12,031 nucleotides of DNA from RUG023 sp900315435 (GTDB lineage: Bacteria > Spirochaetota > Spirochaetia > Sphaerochaetales > Sphaerochaetaceae): the NCBI GenBank assembly GCA_902788205.1, contig CADAJJ010000055.1, positions 1 to 12,031 on the forward strand, read 5' to 3'. How positions within the stretch are numbered: the stretch's first letter is position 1; the number at the start of each line of letters is the position of its first letter. The notes beneath the pieces were generated by a model. That model saw only the letters and a program-made list of their open reading frames with translations. It did no database searches and was not told the DNA's origin. This document shows, one piece after another, positions 1 through 7,397 of this stretch. The position numbers and the translations under genes are program-made.

Positions 1-550
1 TCGCCTTGATCACCTGGTAGAAGCCCCTGAGCGTGTCCCGCAGTTCCCCCACGTTCTCCCCCAGCGCGTTGTCCGACACCACCTTGTCGTACTCGTCGAT
101 CAAGACGACCACTTTCCCCAACGCAGACAAGCCATCAATCAAATCGGAGAACACGTCGTCTGCATCCTGTGCTTGGTCCAATGGAGCGATGCCATAGCAT
201 ACGGCGGTCTGGATCATGGCCTTCTTCAGCCAAGATTCCAATCCCTCCGCCGTCTTTTTCCAGCAGTTCGTGAAGTCGATGTGGATGATAGGGTAGGTCT
301 TCCAGTCGTAGTCCAGAGCATCGATAGCAAGACCTTTGAACAGCTCACGCTTCCCTTGGAAGATCGCCTCAAGCGTGGATACCGTCAGAGACTTCCCGAA
401 GCGGCGGGGGCGGGAAAGAAAGTACAACTTGTCCGCCCCCATGAGCAGGGTGGCAAGATACGATGTCTTGTCCACATACAGGACACCGTTTTCTCGGAGT
501 TCCTGAAACGAACTGATGGTGGTCGAGATACTTTGTCGAGCTTCCGTCAT
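1..550 (-). CDS. AAA-ATPase-like protein (PF09820 type, usually paired with a PD-(D/E)XK domain), 3' end outside window
   Basis: Only the first 183 residues are in the window. The N-terminus shows the family hallmark SFQELRENGVLYVDKTSYL (residues 13-31), then a Walker-A-like loop SRPRRFGKSLT (46-56) and a Walker B strand VVVLIDEYDK (147-156, acidic pair D152/E153). This order is typical of the 'AAA-ATPase-like' family PF09820. Full-length members normally carry a C-terminal PD-(D/E)XK nuclease-like domain (PF08011); that part lies beyond position 1 and was not seen. These proteins are abundant and multi-copy in spirochaetes and Bacteroidetes, and their biological role is unsettled (mobile-element or defence-related roles are guesses). 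The ATG at 550-548 is chosen because an in-frame TGA lies two codons upstream and the family motif starts soon after. No Shine-Dalgarno sequence precedes it. A promoter at 558-586 would start transcription almost at the ATG. The gene is separated from the preceding operon by a terminator. Confidence 0.88.
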   Translation of the reverse strand, partial: MTEARQSISTTISSFQELRENGVLYVDKTSYLATLLMGADKLYFLSRPRRFGKSLTVSTLEAIFQGKRELFKGLAIDALDYDWKTYPIIHIDFTNCWKKTAEGLESWLKKAMIQTAVCYGIAPLDQAQDADDVFSDLIDGLSALGKVVVLIDEYDKVVSDNALGENVGELRDTLRGFYQVIKA

Positions 551-557
551 GCATCAA

Positions 558-586
558 AGCATACCACAGCCATGCGCAAATGGCAA
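558..586 (-). promoter_or_regulatory. Probable sigma70-type promoter of the AAA-ATPase-like gene (leaderless)
   Basis: Reading the minus strand, a -35 box TTGCCA (586-581, 5 of 6 to consensus) is followed by exactly 17 bp and a -10 box TATGCT (563-558, 4 of 6), with a TG one base before the -10 (extended -10). The expected start of transcription is about position 551, one base before the ATG at 550. This would give a leaderless mRNA and fits the absence of a ribosome-binding site. A short inverted repeat GCCAT/ATGGC (569-573 and 580-584) overlaps the spacer and -35 box. Boxes were read by eye. Confidence 0.5.
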
Positions 587-608
587 AAGCGTGGCACCTG
601 CTTCGGTC

Positions 609-631
609 GGGGAAGGATCTCTTCCTTCCCC
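609..631. repeat. Perfect inverted repeat, 8-bp arms
   Basis: GGGGAAGG (609-616) and CCTTCCCC (624-631) are exact reverse complements separated by 7 nt. Neither strand has a T-run after it, so it does not look like an intrinsic terminator. It lies about 22 bp upstream of the -35 box of the AAA-ATPase promoter. It could be an operator, an RNA hairpin, or nothing. Confidence 0.5.
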
Positions 632-693
632 TCTTGGATTCTCGTTCCGGCATATTGGTAAGCCATGCGCTTGGAATCGCTACGTCGCGCATC

Positions 694-748
694 AAAAAAC
701 AACCTGCCGATTTGAGGATATGCATTACCACACATAGCCTTGGCAGGT
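694..748 (-). terminator. Probable intrinsic terminator of the six-gene surface operon
   Basis: On the minus strand, ACCTGCC (748-742) pairs perfectly with GGCAGGT (708-702), extended by a G-T wobble (749/701), and is followed after two bases by six Ts (699-694). The loop is long, 33 nt, with room for a small inner pairing (TATG/CATA), which lowers confidence. It sits 65 bp beyond the stop of the last operon gene and before the promoter of the next gene, where a terminator is expected. Confidence 0.6.
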
Positions 749-812
749 CTTGATAGGTATTCCATTTACCAGCAAACAAGAAGAAGCGCAAAGCGGATGC
801 TTGGGTATGCAC

Positions 813-1640
813 CTATTTGCTTCCAAGAGAAATCGAGACCCGGTTCTGGAACCAATTCAGCAAGGCTTCCATCCTGCGCTGGAACGAAGAGGCAAGGTAG
901 ACATTCCAGAACATGATCTTGACCTCAGGCTTCTGGTCAAACACGTTGGCCATGGCATAAAGGTAGATGCCATCTTCCAACTGGAAAGCGGAGACGCTCA
1001 TCGACAGCTTGCGGGCATCCAGCACCTTGATCCCCTTGAAGCGCATAGCCACATGGTTGGTCATGTTCATGAAAATCTCATTCTCCGAGCACTGGTAATC
1101 GATATCATAGACCAGCCCGTCAAATGTCGTGTCATTCAGATAGGCATACGCCTTCAGTGTGGCAGGCACCTCGCTGACAACCGGGTCCGCATACTTAGTC
1201 TTCCGGTCGTCCGGATCTTCCAGGGAATAGGTCTTGTTGAACAACACCTTCTCCTTGTCGCCAGCCCGGTGGGAAATGTAGGTGATGCCCTGGATGGTGC
1301 TGATCTGGCGAAGTCGATTGAAGATTTCCACCTGCCGTTCTTGTTGTGTCTCGTCCGCCCAATCAGCAGGATAGGGAACCAGTCTGCTAACGGCGACATT
1401 GAACCCCTCGCCAAGCCGGGAAGCGCCTTCAACCGTGAACTGGTAGGCGTTGCTTTCCATGGGAGCCATGACCGAAATGTCCTCGTCATGAGTCGAGCGA
1501 AGCTTAAGCGTCTGGCCACTTGCAAGCGTCTCATACTGCTCGTCAGTCAGATGGGGAAGCGCATCCCGCAAAGAAGGAAGCGCAGACACAGCAGGAACCA
1601 CCATGGCCCACGCCAGTACCGTAGCAAGAAATCGTCTCAT
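813..1640 (-). CDS. Secreted protein of unknown function, DUF6675-like
   Basis: A 275-residue protein with a clear Sec signal peptide (MRRFLATVLAWAMVVPAVSA, cleavage likely after A20), so it should be periplasmic or surface-exposed. No lipobox cysteine and no further membrane helix is seen. The mature part is mixed alpha/beta with a single Cys (184). It resembles from memory the spirochaetal DUF6675 family; that name is tentative and no function is assigned. The ATG at 1640 is preferred over an in-frame TTG at 1661: it has GGAG 10 nt upstream and gives a proper signal peptide at residue 1, whereas the TTG would add seven residues (MIWRLFP). It is the last gene of the operon, 17 nt after the phosphotransferase stop and followed by a terminator. 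Its position suggests a role in the same surface-glycan process, which is inference only. Confidence 0.85.
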   Translation of the reverse strand: MRRFLATVLAWAMVVPAVSALPSLRDALPHLTDEQYETLASGQTLKLRSTHDEDISVMAPMESNAYQFTVEGASRLGEGFNVAVSRLVPYPADWADETQQERQVEIFNRLRQISTIQGITYISHRAGDKEKVLFNKTYSLEDPDDRKTKYADPVVSEVPATLKAYAYLNDTTFDGLVYDIDYQCSENEIFMNMTNHVAMRFKGIKVLDARKLSMSVSAFQLEDGIYLYAMANVFDQKPEVKIMFWNVYLASSFQRRMEALLNWFQNRVSISLGSK

Positions 1641-1657
1641 GGGGAAAAGTCTCCAAA

Positions 1658-3046
1658 TCAATAGGCATTCTTGTTCACGAATCCTTTGAAGAAGGTCATG
1701 AACACAATCTTGAAATCAAACCAGATAGACCAGTTACGGATGTAATACAAATCAAAATCAATGCGTTTCGTCAACGAGGTGTTTCCCCTGAGTCCGTTGA
1801 CTTGCGCCCAACCGGAGATGCCGGCTTTCATGAGATGGCGCATGTTGTAGCCGGGAATCTCGGTGATGAACTTTGCGACCAGTTCGGGGCGCTCGGGACG
1901 CGGACCAATCAGGCTCATGGAGCCACCGATGACATTGAAGAACTGTGGAAGCTCATCAAGGCTGGTCTTCCGCATGAAGCGACCGATTTTCGTGACACGG
2001 GGATCGTTCTCTTCGGTCCAGTGCGCTCCTCCCTGCTCCGGCATATCCACCCGCATCGAGCGGAACTTCAGCATGGTGAAGACCCGCCCATCGCGCGTTA
2101 TGCGTTTCTGCCGGAAGAAAATGGGGCCTTTGGAAGAAACACGGACCAGCAGCGCGAGAACCAGGTAGAGCGGCGAAAGCAAGATGACGGCAATCGAACA
2201 GGAAACCACATCGAACAACCGTTTCTCCATGCGCTCAAGCAGGGACATCTCCGCCGCATTCAGTTCCAACGTCGGGACAAAATGGAAATCGGAAATGACG
2301 GTACCCGCATAGGAAGCGGGAATATGGGGCAACAGGTAGACCTTGGTCTCCAGCAGGTCAAGGCCTTCGGCGACCAGCTTGTCCTCCTGTTCTTTCTCGG
2401 AGAACGGGAACGCCATGATCACCACATCTGCCCCGCTTGCCTCCACTGCCTGCCGCAATGAGTCCGCCTGGATGGAGGGAACTCCGAAATCCTGTCCATC
2501 CTGCAGATATTGTCCGGTCATCACCAGGCCGGCCACAGGCTTACAGGCTTTCACAAACTCGGCAAGGCGCTCACCATGACCGACCAACAGCACCTTCTGC
2601 ACATATTTGCCTTTGGCGAATGCCCGGCTGAAGATGGAACCGACGATGCTCCGGGTAATCAGGAGCATGATGAACAGGAAGGCGCTCGCAAGGATCAGGT
2701 TCATGCGGCTGATCTTGTCATGGAAGAAAAAATAATACAGGGTCGTGAAGCTGATGAAAACCTCGCAGGTGGTCTTGAAGACGAGGCCAACCTGCTTGCG
2801 CCATGTCATGCCAAGGTTGATGTCATACAATTTATTGCGGCTTTGGAAATAAATGGTAAGCACGACGGCGACGACACCAAGGCAGGAGAACAACACTTCC
2901 TGATTGGACTGGGCCTGCGGCATGAGATAGAACCGCACGTAAAAAGCGGCAACCCAAGCGATGATGACCGCAAGGATGTCGCCGAGCATATGGGAAACCA
3001 CACGCGGAATCAGGTACCGTCTATCCGCTGTACTCTTCATATTCAT
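1658..3046 (-). CDS. Polyprenyl-phosphate glycosyl-1-phosphate transferase (WcaJ/WbaP type)
   Basis: Likely transfers a sugar-1-phosphate from a nucleotide sugar to undecaprenyl phosphate at the inner membrane, the priming step of exopolysaccharide, capsule or O-antigen synthesis. The 462-residue protein has the full architecture: four N-terminal membrane helices (about 17-40, 51-68, 95-108, 116-135), a Rossmann-like middle domain (about 150-240, LLVGHGER at 153-160), a fifth membrane segment (about 278-302), and the catalytic domain. Signatures are KRLFDVV (275-281), FTMLKFRSMRVD (323-334), the catalytic Asp-Glu pair D364/E365 in TSLDELPQFFNVIGG, SLIGPRPERPE (378-388) and SGWAQVNGLRG (411-421). 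Sugar specificity (glucose or galactose) cannot be read from sequence. Start: ATG at 3046 or ATG at 3040, both with weak ribosome-binding sites. The gene follows the CotH gene by 15 nt. No flippase or polymerase is adjacent in the window. Confidence 0.95.
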   Translation of the reverse strand: MNMKSTADRRYLIPRVVSHMLGDILAVIIAWVAAFYVRFYLMPQAQSNQEVLFSCLGVVAVVLTIYFQSRNKLYDINLGMTWRKQVGLVFKTTCEVFISFTTLYYFFFHDKISRMNLILASAFLFIMLLITRSIVGSIFSRAFAKGKYVQKVLLVGHGERLAEFVKACKPVAGLVMTGQYLQDGQDFGVPSIQADSLRQAVEASGADVVIMAFPFSEKEQEDKLVAEGLDLLETKVYLLPHIPASYAGTVISDFHFVPTLELNAAEMSLLERMEKRLFDVVSCSIAVILLSPLYLVLALLVRVSSKGPIFFRQKRITRDGRVFTMLKFRSMRVDMPEQGGAHWTEENDPRVTKIGRFMRKTSLDELPQFFNVIGGSMSLIGPRPERPELVAKFITEIPGYNMRHLMKAGISGWAQVNGLRGNTSLTKRIDFDLYYIRNWSIWFDFKIVFMTFFKGFVNKNAY

Positions 3047-3061
3047 GGCTCAAGTATGAAA

Positions 3062-4369
3062 TCAGCGGTCGCTCCTGTCAACTTGACCCTTGTGAACAAT
3101 TGTGAGGTCCCCCTCATTGATTGCCTTGTCCATCCACACGTACCGCTCTTCCAGCCAGTTCTCGAGATACGCGATCTGCTCTTCGTAGGTATCCCCGGCA
3201 TCTGCATGGGGCCAGATGTCGACCCCCAATGTCTTCCATACCGTATAGTTCCATTTTGTGGCCTTGGACAGATAGGCGACATGCTCGGGAATATAGGAGC
3301 GGGTCTCCGCCATGAGCTGTTCCTTCGTCTCGTTCCACCGCGCACGAAGCTCTTCCTGAAAACCCGGATCCTGAATCATACGCCGGAAATAAGGGAACTG
3401 ATCGATAAAAAACCCATCCGTCTTCTCGCAACCATCATAATCGATATTACCGCAGGAAATATCAAAATCCCACACCGGTCCGAAATGGAGCACGTCGTCG
3501 GCCGGGTCGTAGTACCAGTAGGTCGATCCTCCATACGCCGCGTCATGGTTCTTGGTGAACTCATTGACAAGGTACCAGTCGATGAAAGAAGGAACATCGA
3601 AATACCTGCGGTAGGAACCGAAATCCGGGGCATAGAGGTTTTCCTCAAAGCGTTCGATGACCTTGGTCCACGCCTCAATCTGCCCCTTGGGCAGATGCTT
3701 TCTCGGATCCTTGAACATCATGTATGCATGGTCGGTCTGCAGATAGGGATCCTCCCTGCGGGAAAACTCCATCACGACGCCACCTGGCCCCACGTCTACC
3801 CTTCCCGGGCCCAGGTCGACCTTCTCGGCAAGCTGGTAGACACCAAGGAACCTGTCGTTCATCACCACCTCGACATCGACCAGATGGGGAGTCCACTTCA
3901 TATTGGTGTAGATGGTAGAGGCGATATGGTAGGCATAGTCGTTGCGCACCAGCGACTTGTCGTTGTAGGGATTCAGAAGAATCCATTTCTTCGCCGCGGG
4001 CAGGCCAAGGACGGAAGTCTCCTCGTCGAACTTGCACATGTAGGATTTCTTCGGTTTGTCCCAGGTGGTGTTGCCATGTCCCTTGACCCCGATTTCGCCA
4101 TGCTGGACAAGTCCGCCTTCCAGGTAGATGGCATAATCGGCATCGACATAGGACTCTTTCGTCTTCACCATGATGCCGCTCTTGGTATTGATGTACAGGC
4201 GGGGAATTCCATTGGACTCAGGAATGGAACGCAAAAGCCGAGGCCGGTAGGTGAAATGCTCGAACACCTCCCGGATTCCCCATCTCCATACCTTGACGCC
4301 AAACGGAATACAGGCTGCCAACATGACAGCAACCACGAACACGACCATCCTTTTCCACTTACGTAGCAT
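3062..4369 (-). CDS. CotH-type protein kinase with lipoprotein-like leader
   Basis: A 435-residue member of the CotH kinase family (PF08757), known from Bacillus spore-coat protein phosphorylation and distantly related to secreted Fam20-type kinases. Family motifs seen: VKGHGNTTWDKPKKSYMCKF (95-114), LGLPAAKKWILLNPYNDKSL (121-140), LGVYQLAEKVD (175-185), FTKNHDA (271-277) and FGPVWDFD (296-303) with the conserved Asp pair D301/D303. The N-terminus has a charged stretch (RKWKR), a hydrophobic core and LAAC (17-20), which fits a lipobox with C20; the alternative is a single membrane anchor, since hydrophobic residues continue after the Cys. The start is the ATG at 4369-4367, overlapping the glycosyltransferase stop as TGATG, which implies translational coupling. 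An in-frame ATG at 4402 would add 11 residues inside the upstream gene and spoil the leader. The substrate is unknown. Presence in a glycan operon suggests a surface protein or glycan target, which is inference. Confidence 0.92.
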   Translation of the reverse strand: MLRKWKRMVVFVVAVMLAACIPFGVKVWRWGIREVFEHFTYRPRLLRSIPESNGIPRLYINTKSGIMVKTKESYVDADYAIYLEGGLVQHGEIGVKGHGNTTWDKPKKSYMCKFDEETSVLGLPAAKKWILLNPYNDKSLVRNDYAYHIASTIYTNMKWTPHLVDVEVVMNDRFLGVYQLAEKVDLGPGRVDVGPGGVVMEFSRREDPYLQTDHAYMMFKDPRKHLPKGQIEAWTKVIERFEENLYAPDFGSYRRYFDVPSFIDWYLVNEFTKNHDAAYGGSTYWYYDPADDVLHFGPVWDFDISCGNIDYDGCEKTDGFFIDQFPYFRRMIQDPGFQEELRARWNETKEQLMAETRSYIPEHVAYLSKATKWNYTVWKTLGVDIWPHADAGDTYEEQIAYLENWLEERYVWMDKAINEGDLTIVHKGQVDRSDR

Positions 4370-5484
4370 CACTCCAGCACTTCCGGTTGCAGGTTCTTCC
4401 AATCCTCAACACACTTTTCGACATACGCCTTGAATTTCGGGCGATAGACTTCCTGGCTGAACTTGCGGGCGTAATCATGAATCTGTTGGCGGGAATAGGC
4501 GACGCCTTGCTTCTCGAACTGCTCGATACAGACGCATACCGCTTCGACCGTCTGTTCCTTGAAGAACAAACCGGTTTCCCCTTCACGGACCGTCTCGAGG
4601 ATGCCCCCCCTTCCGTACGCAAGGACTGGCACACCGGACGACTGCGCTTCCACAGGGGTAGAACCGAAGTCCTCCTCGCCTGGGAACAGAAAGGCCTTTG
4701 CGCGCGGCATCAAGGCGAACACCTCCTCATCCGAAAGCCGCCCCTTAAACTCCACCGTAGGACCGGCAATCTTCCTCAGATGCTTCTCTTCCTCACCGCC
4801 ACCGACCACAACCAGTTTCTTCCCGAGTTTCGTACATGCGGCTACTGCAAGATCGAGACGCTTGTAATAGGTAAAGCGGGAGACACACAGGTAGAAATCA
4901 TCGGCCTCCACCACCGGATTCGGATTCATGCGGACTCCAGGGTAAATGGTCACCGCATCGCGATGATAGTACTTCCTGATCCGTTTGTTGATGAAATTGG
5001 AGTTGCAAGTGAAGAAATCCACTCGCTGGGCCGCAAGATAATCCCACTCACGCACCTTGTGGATCATCCCTGGCATGCACAGACGGGTCAGCAGGCCCGC
5101 ATGCCTGCGGTACTCGTAGTACATGTCCCAGACATAGCGGGTCGGGGTATGGCAATAGCAGATATGGGGCGCCGTCACAGGGGAAAGCACGCCCTTGGCG
5201 CAACAGGAACTGGAGGAAATCACCACGTCATACCCGGACAAGTCCAACGACTCGAAAGCCTTGGGCATGAACGACAGATATTTCTTGTACCACTTGGTGG
5301 CACGGGGGAACTTCTGCACATAGGTCGTGACGATATGGTAGTTCTCGAAACGTTTCGGCATATGCTTTCTGTCATAGACCAGCGTGAACACCGTTGCCTC
5401 GGGCCAGATTGCCAGCCAATCCTCGATGACCCGCTCAGCCCCTCCGTACGCCGTCAGCCAATCATGCACAATCGCGACTTTCAT
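4369..5484 (-). CDS. GT4-family glycosyltransferase (GT-B fold)
   Basis: A 371-residue cytosolic or membrane-associated glycosyltransferase of family GT4. The N-terminal acceptor domain begins MKVAIVHDWLTAYGGAERVI with the typical GGAE (14-17). CYCHTPTRYVWD (109-120) is common in mannosyltransferase-like GT4 enzymes. The C-terminal donor domain shows VSRFTYYKRLDLAV (201-214), VVVGGGEEEKHL (225-236) and the EX7E-type motif E271-DFGSTPV-E279, followed by GVPVLAYGRGG. The likely job is adding a sugar, perhaps mannose, to the lipid-linked glycan started by the co-transcribed phosphotransferase. Donor and acceptor are not determinable here. The start is well supported: GAGGA lies just upstream, overlapping the stop codon of the Wzi-like gene, whose end is only 8 nt away. 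The 3' end overlaps the CotH kinase start by one nucleotide. Confidence 0.94.
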   Translation of the reverse strand: MKVAIVHDWLTAYGGAERVIEDWLAIWPEATVFTLVYDRKHMPKRFENYHIVTTYVQKFPRATKWYKKYLSFMPKAFESLDLSGYDVVISSSSCCAKGVLSPVTAPHICYCHTPTRYVWDMYYEYRRHAGLLTRLCMPGMIHKVREWDYLAAQRVDFFTCNSNFINKRIRKYYHRDAVTIYPGVRMNPNPVVEADDFYLCVSRFTYYKRLDLAVAACTKLGKKLVVVGGGEEEKHLRKIAGPTVEFKGRLSDEEVFALMPRAKAFLFPGEEDFGSTPVEAQSSGVPVLAYGRGGILETVREGETGLFFKEQTVEAVCVCIEQFEKQGVAYSRQQIHDYARKFSQEVYRPKFKAYVEKCVEDWKNLQPEVLE

Positions 5485-5492
5485 GCTATTCC

Positions 5493-7337
5493 TCAGTAGT
5501 AGATTTTCACTCCGATCAGGCCATAGATGCCGAACGAAGACTCCCAGTCATGTCCCATGACCGTGGTATCCGTAGTCCCGGGATTGTAGGTATAGGACGT
5601 GACCTTGCCGTTATTCTCTTCATCGTAGGTCTTGGTATACACCTGGTAGTCACGCTTGAAATCCAGCTCGAACCGGATGCCTCCGGTAATCTCGACCGGA
5701 TACTTCTCCATTTTCTTGGTGACCACCAGTTCCAGCGACCAGATGTTCTGCCAGATGAAGTTCCAAGGGGACTTCAGCGCGTACTCGTCGTCCGCCCCGT
5801 ACACCATCGGAGTCAAGATCGTGGTTCCATACTCGCTGCTGTTCGCGTACTGGGCCGAACGGAACTGGGACTTCAACGTCGCCCGTCCCGTCCACCCTCT
5901 GGCGAACGAGGTGTCGAACTGGGCAAGCAGCTCCACCGTGTCGGGATCCAATGGGTAGCCCAAAGAAAAGCCCTTGTTGACGTAGGATTGGTTGACGGTA
6001 CGGCTCCACGGGTTGTTGTCGTCTGCGTAATGGGAATAGAAGAACGGCGACAAATAGACCATCTGGAAGGTGATTTTCGAGAAGTTCCAGACAGGAACGG
6101 GAATCTCGACTCCCAACTGGTATCCCATGATATTGCGAGGCCAGCGGATCAGATGCTTCACGTTGTTCATCTCGGTCATGGCGACCGAGCCATAGAACTT
6201 CGCATGGTCGATCCAGTTGTAGCTCCAGTCGATGCCGGCCAGCATGTTGTCCAGATCGCCCATGGCGTTCTGCTCGAACATGTAGACAGACAGAGGATTC
6301 AAATACCCGAACTCGAGGCGACGATGGTACACGACCGACTCATACAAGGCGAAGGTCAAATGCCCGAAATCGACCTCGATGCGCTGCGCGCTGAAGTTGT
6401 TGTCCCAGGAATAGCCCTGCTTGTCTGCAAAATGGTGTTCCGACGGAAACTCGCGGTACGCATCGGATTCCGAGTCGTAGACGTATTCGCTGTCGAACAC
6501 CCCCAAGGATCCCATCAACACCGAGAAGTGGAGCCAGGATGTCAGGTCGGCCTGCGTCTCGAACGCAGGGAACGAGCGAGCGGAACCCGAAAGTTCCAAG
6601 TTGTTCAATCCTGGGCCCCAATCCCTTTTGATGGAGCCGAAACGGAGCCGGAGCCTGCCGCCAAAGAACTCGGAATCCAGCTCCGGAGACAGATACAGGC
6701 CGGTATACAGCCTGTCGGAATCGAACGGAATCGTGTTCTGGTAGTCGCCACCGCTGATGAGGTTCATGTAGAACCCTTCTCCATCCACGGTGAAATCGCT
6801 GAACAGAAAGGTATCCGGGTCCAGCTTGTCGGCAAAGATGCCAAGGTCCATGTCATAGGAGAAGACATCCCGGAAATTCCCCGCGAGATAGAACGTCAGC
6901 CCATTACGAGAATCCCAGGAAAGGTCCGATTGGTCCACTTCCTTGCCGAAGCGCTGCGTGGCATCGACGCGGACCCCGATCTTTGCCGACCCCCACTCCT
7001 CGTCCGATGTCTGGTAGTTTCCCTCTTTCAGGATGGCCTTCCAGTCCTTGACATCATGTCCCCCATAGTCCCGGATCAGGGCGGCGCGGTACAACGCAAT
7101 TTCCGAGCGCTCGGAAGAAGAGATGTCCCCCTTCTCGATCTGGTCGAACAGGCGAAGCACCGTATCCACGCTGTAGGGCTTCACATCCATCTGCTTCTCG
7201 ATCAGCCCGCGGTATTCGGCCACGTCGAGGATCGTGTAGACCCGATGGCCGAGGGGCACCGTGTGGTACGAGACGGCGAAGGCGGAAGAGCCGAGCAGCA
7301 ACAGAGAGGCAAGAAGAAGGGTTCGTATATGTTTCAT
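5493..7337 (-). CDS. Wzi-like capsule assembly outer-membrane barrel protein
   Basis: A 614-residue protein with a signal peptide (MKHIRTLLLASLLLLGSSAFA, cleavage after A21), then a short helical region (about 31-105, HRVYTILDVAEYRGLIEKQM) and a long run of alternating amphipathic strands ending in GVKIYY, an aromatic C-terminus as recognised by the BAM machinery. The family landmark is RFGSIKRDWGPGLNNLELSG (232-251, WGPG at 240-243), followed by FPAFE and later FGYLNPLSVYMFEQ (343-356). These match the Wzi/capsule-assembly family (PF14052). In E. coli, Wzi is an outer-membrane lectin that anchors capsule. This protein is about 100 residues longer than E. coli Wzi. The start is ATG at 7337; a GTG one codon upstream (7340) is an alternative, with AGGAA upstream serving either. 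It lies 60 nt after the Omp85-like gene and 8 nt before the glycosyltransferase. Confidence 0.88.
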   Translation of the reverse strand: MKHIRTLLLASLLLLGSSAFAVSYHTVPLGHRVYTILDVAEYRGLIEKQMDVKPYSVDTVLRLFDQIEKGDISSSERSEIALYRAALIRDYGGHDVKDWKAILKEGNYQTSDEEWGSAKIGVRVDATQRFGKEVDQSDLSWDSRNGLTFYLAGNFRDVFSYDMDLGIFADKLDPDTFLFSDFTVDGEGFYMNLISGGDYQNTIPFDSDRLYTGLYLSPELDSEFFGGRLRLRFGSIKRDWGPGLNNLELSGSARSFPAFETQADLTSWLHFSVLMGSLGVFDSEYVYDSESDAYREFPSEHHFADKQGYSWDNNFSAQRIEVDFGHLTFALYESVVYHRRLEFGYLNPLSVYMFEQNAMGDLDNMLAGIDWSYNWIDHAKFYGSVAMTEMNNVKHLIRWPRNIMGYQLGVEIPVPVWNFSKITFQMVYLSPFFYSHYADDNNPWSRTVNQSYVNKGFSLGYPLDPDTVELLAQFDTSFARGWTGRATLKSQFRSAQYANSSEYGTTILTPMVYGADDEYALKSPWNFIWQNIWSLELVVTKKMEKYPVEITGGIRFELDFKRDYQVYTKTYDEENNGKVTSYTYNPGTTDTTVMGHDWESSFGIYGLIGVKIYY

Positions 7338-7397
7338 CACAATGTATTCCTATACCAAAGAGGGCAGGCCGAAACCTGTCCCCATCCTACCACGGTT

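Noticed and set aside
547..765. A 72-codon minus-strand frame ending in an ATGA overlap with the AAA-ATPase-like start
   Set aside because: It contains the probable operon terminator (694-748) and the promoter of the next gene, has no recognised motif, and the overlap is likely chance.
1638..1661. Earlier TTG start for the secreted unknown protein
   Set aside because: It overlaps the upstream stop and puts seven residues ahead of an otherwise normal signal peptide. The ATG at 1640 has a suitably placed GGAG.
2510..4366. A 618-codon open frame on the plus strand
   Set aside because: It runs in exact antisense register with the CotH kinase and phosphotransferase genes, both clearly real from conserved motifs.
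7362..7381. Hairpin between the Omp85-like and Wzi-like genes (GGGCAGG/CCTGTCC)
   Set aside because: On the transcribed strand the stem has an A-C mismatch and no T-run follows, so it is not a terminator. It might be a weak mRNA-stability element but cannot be supported.
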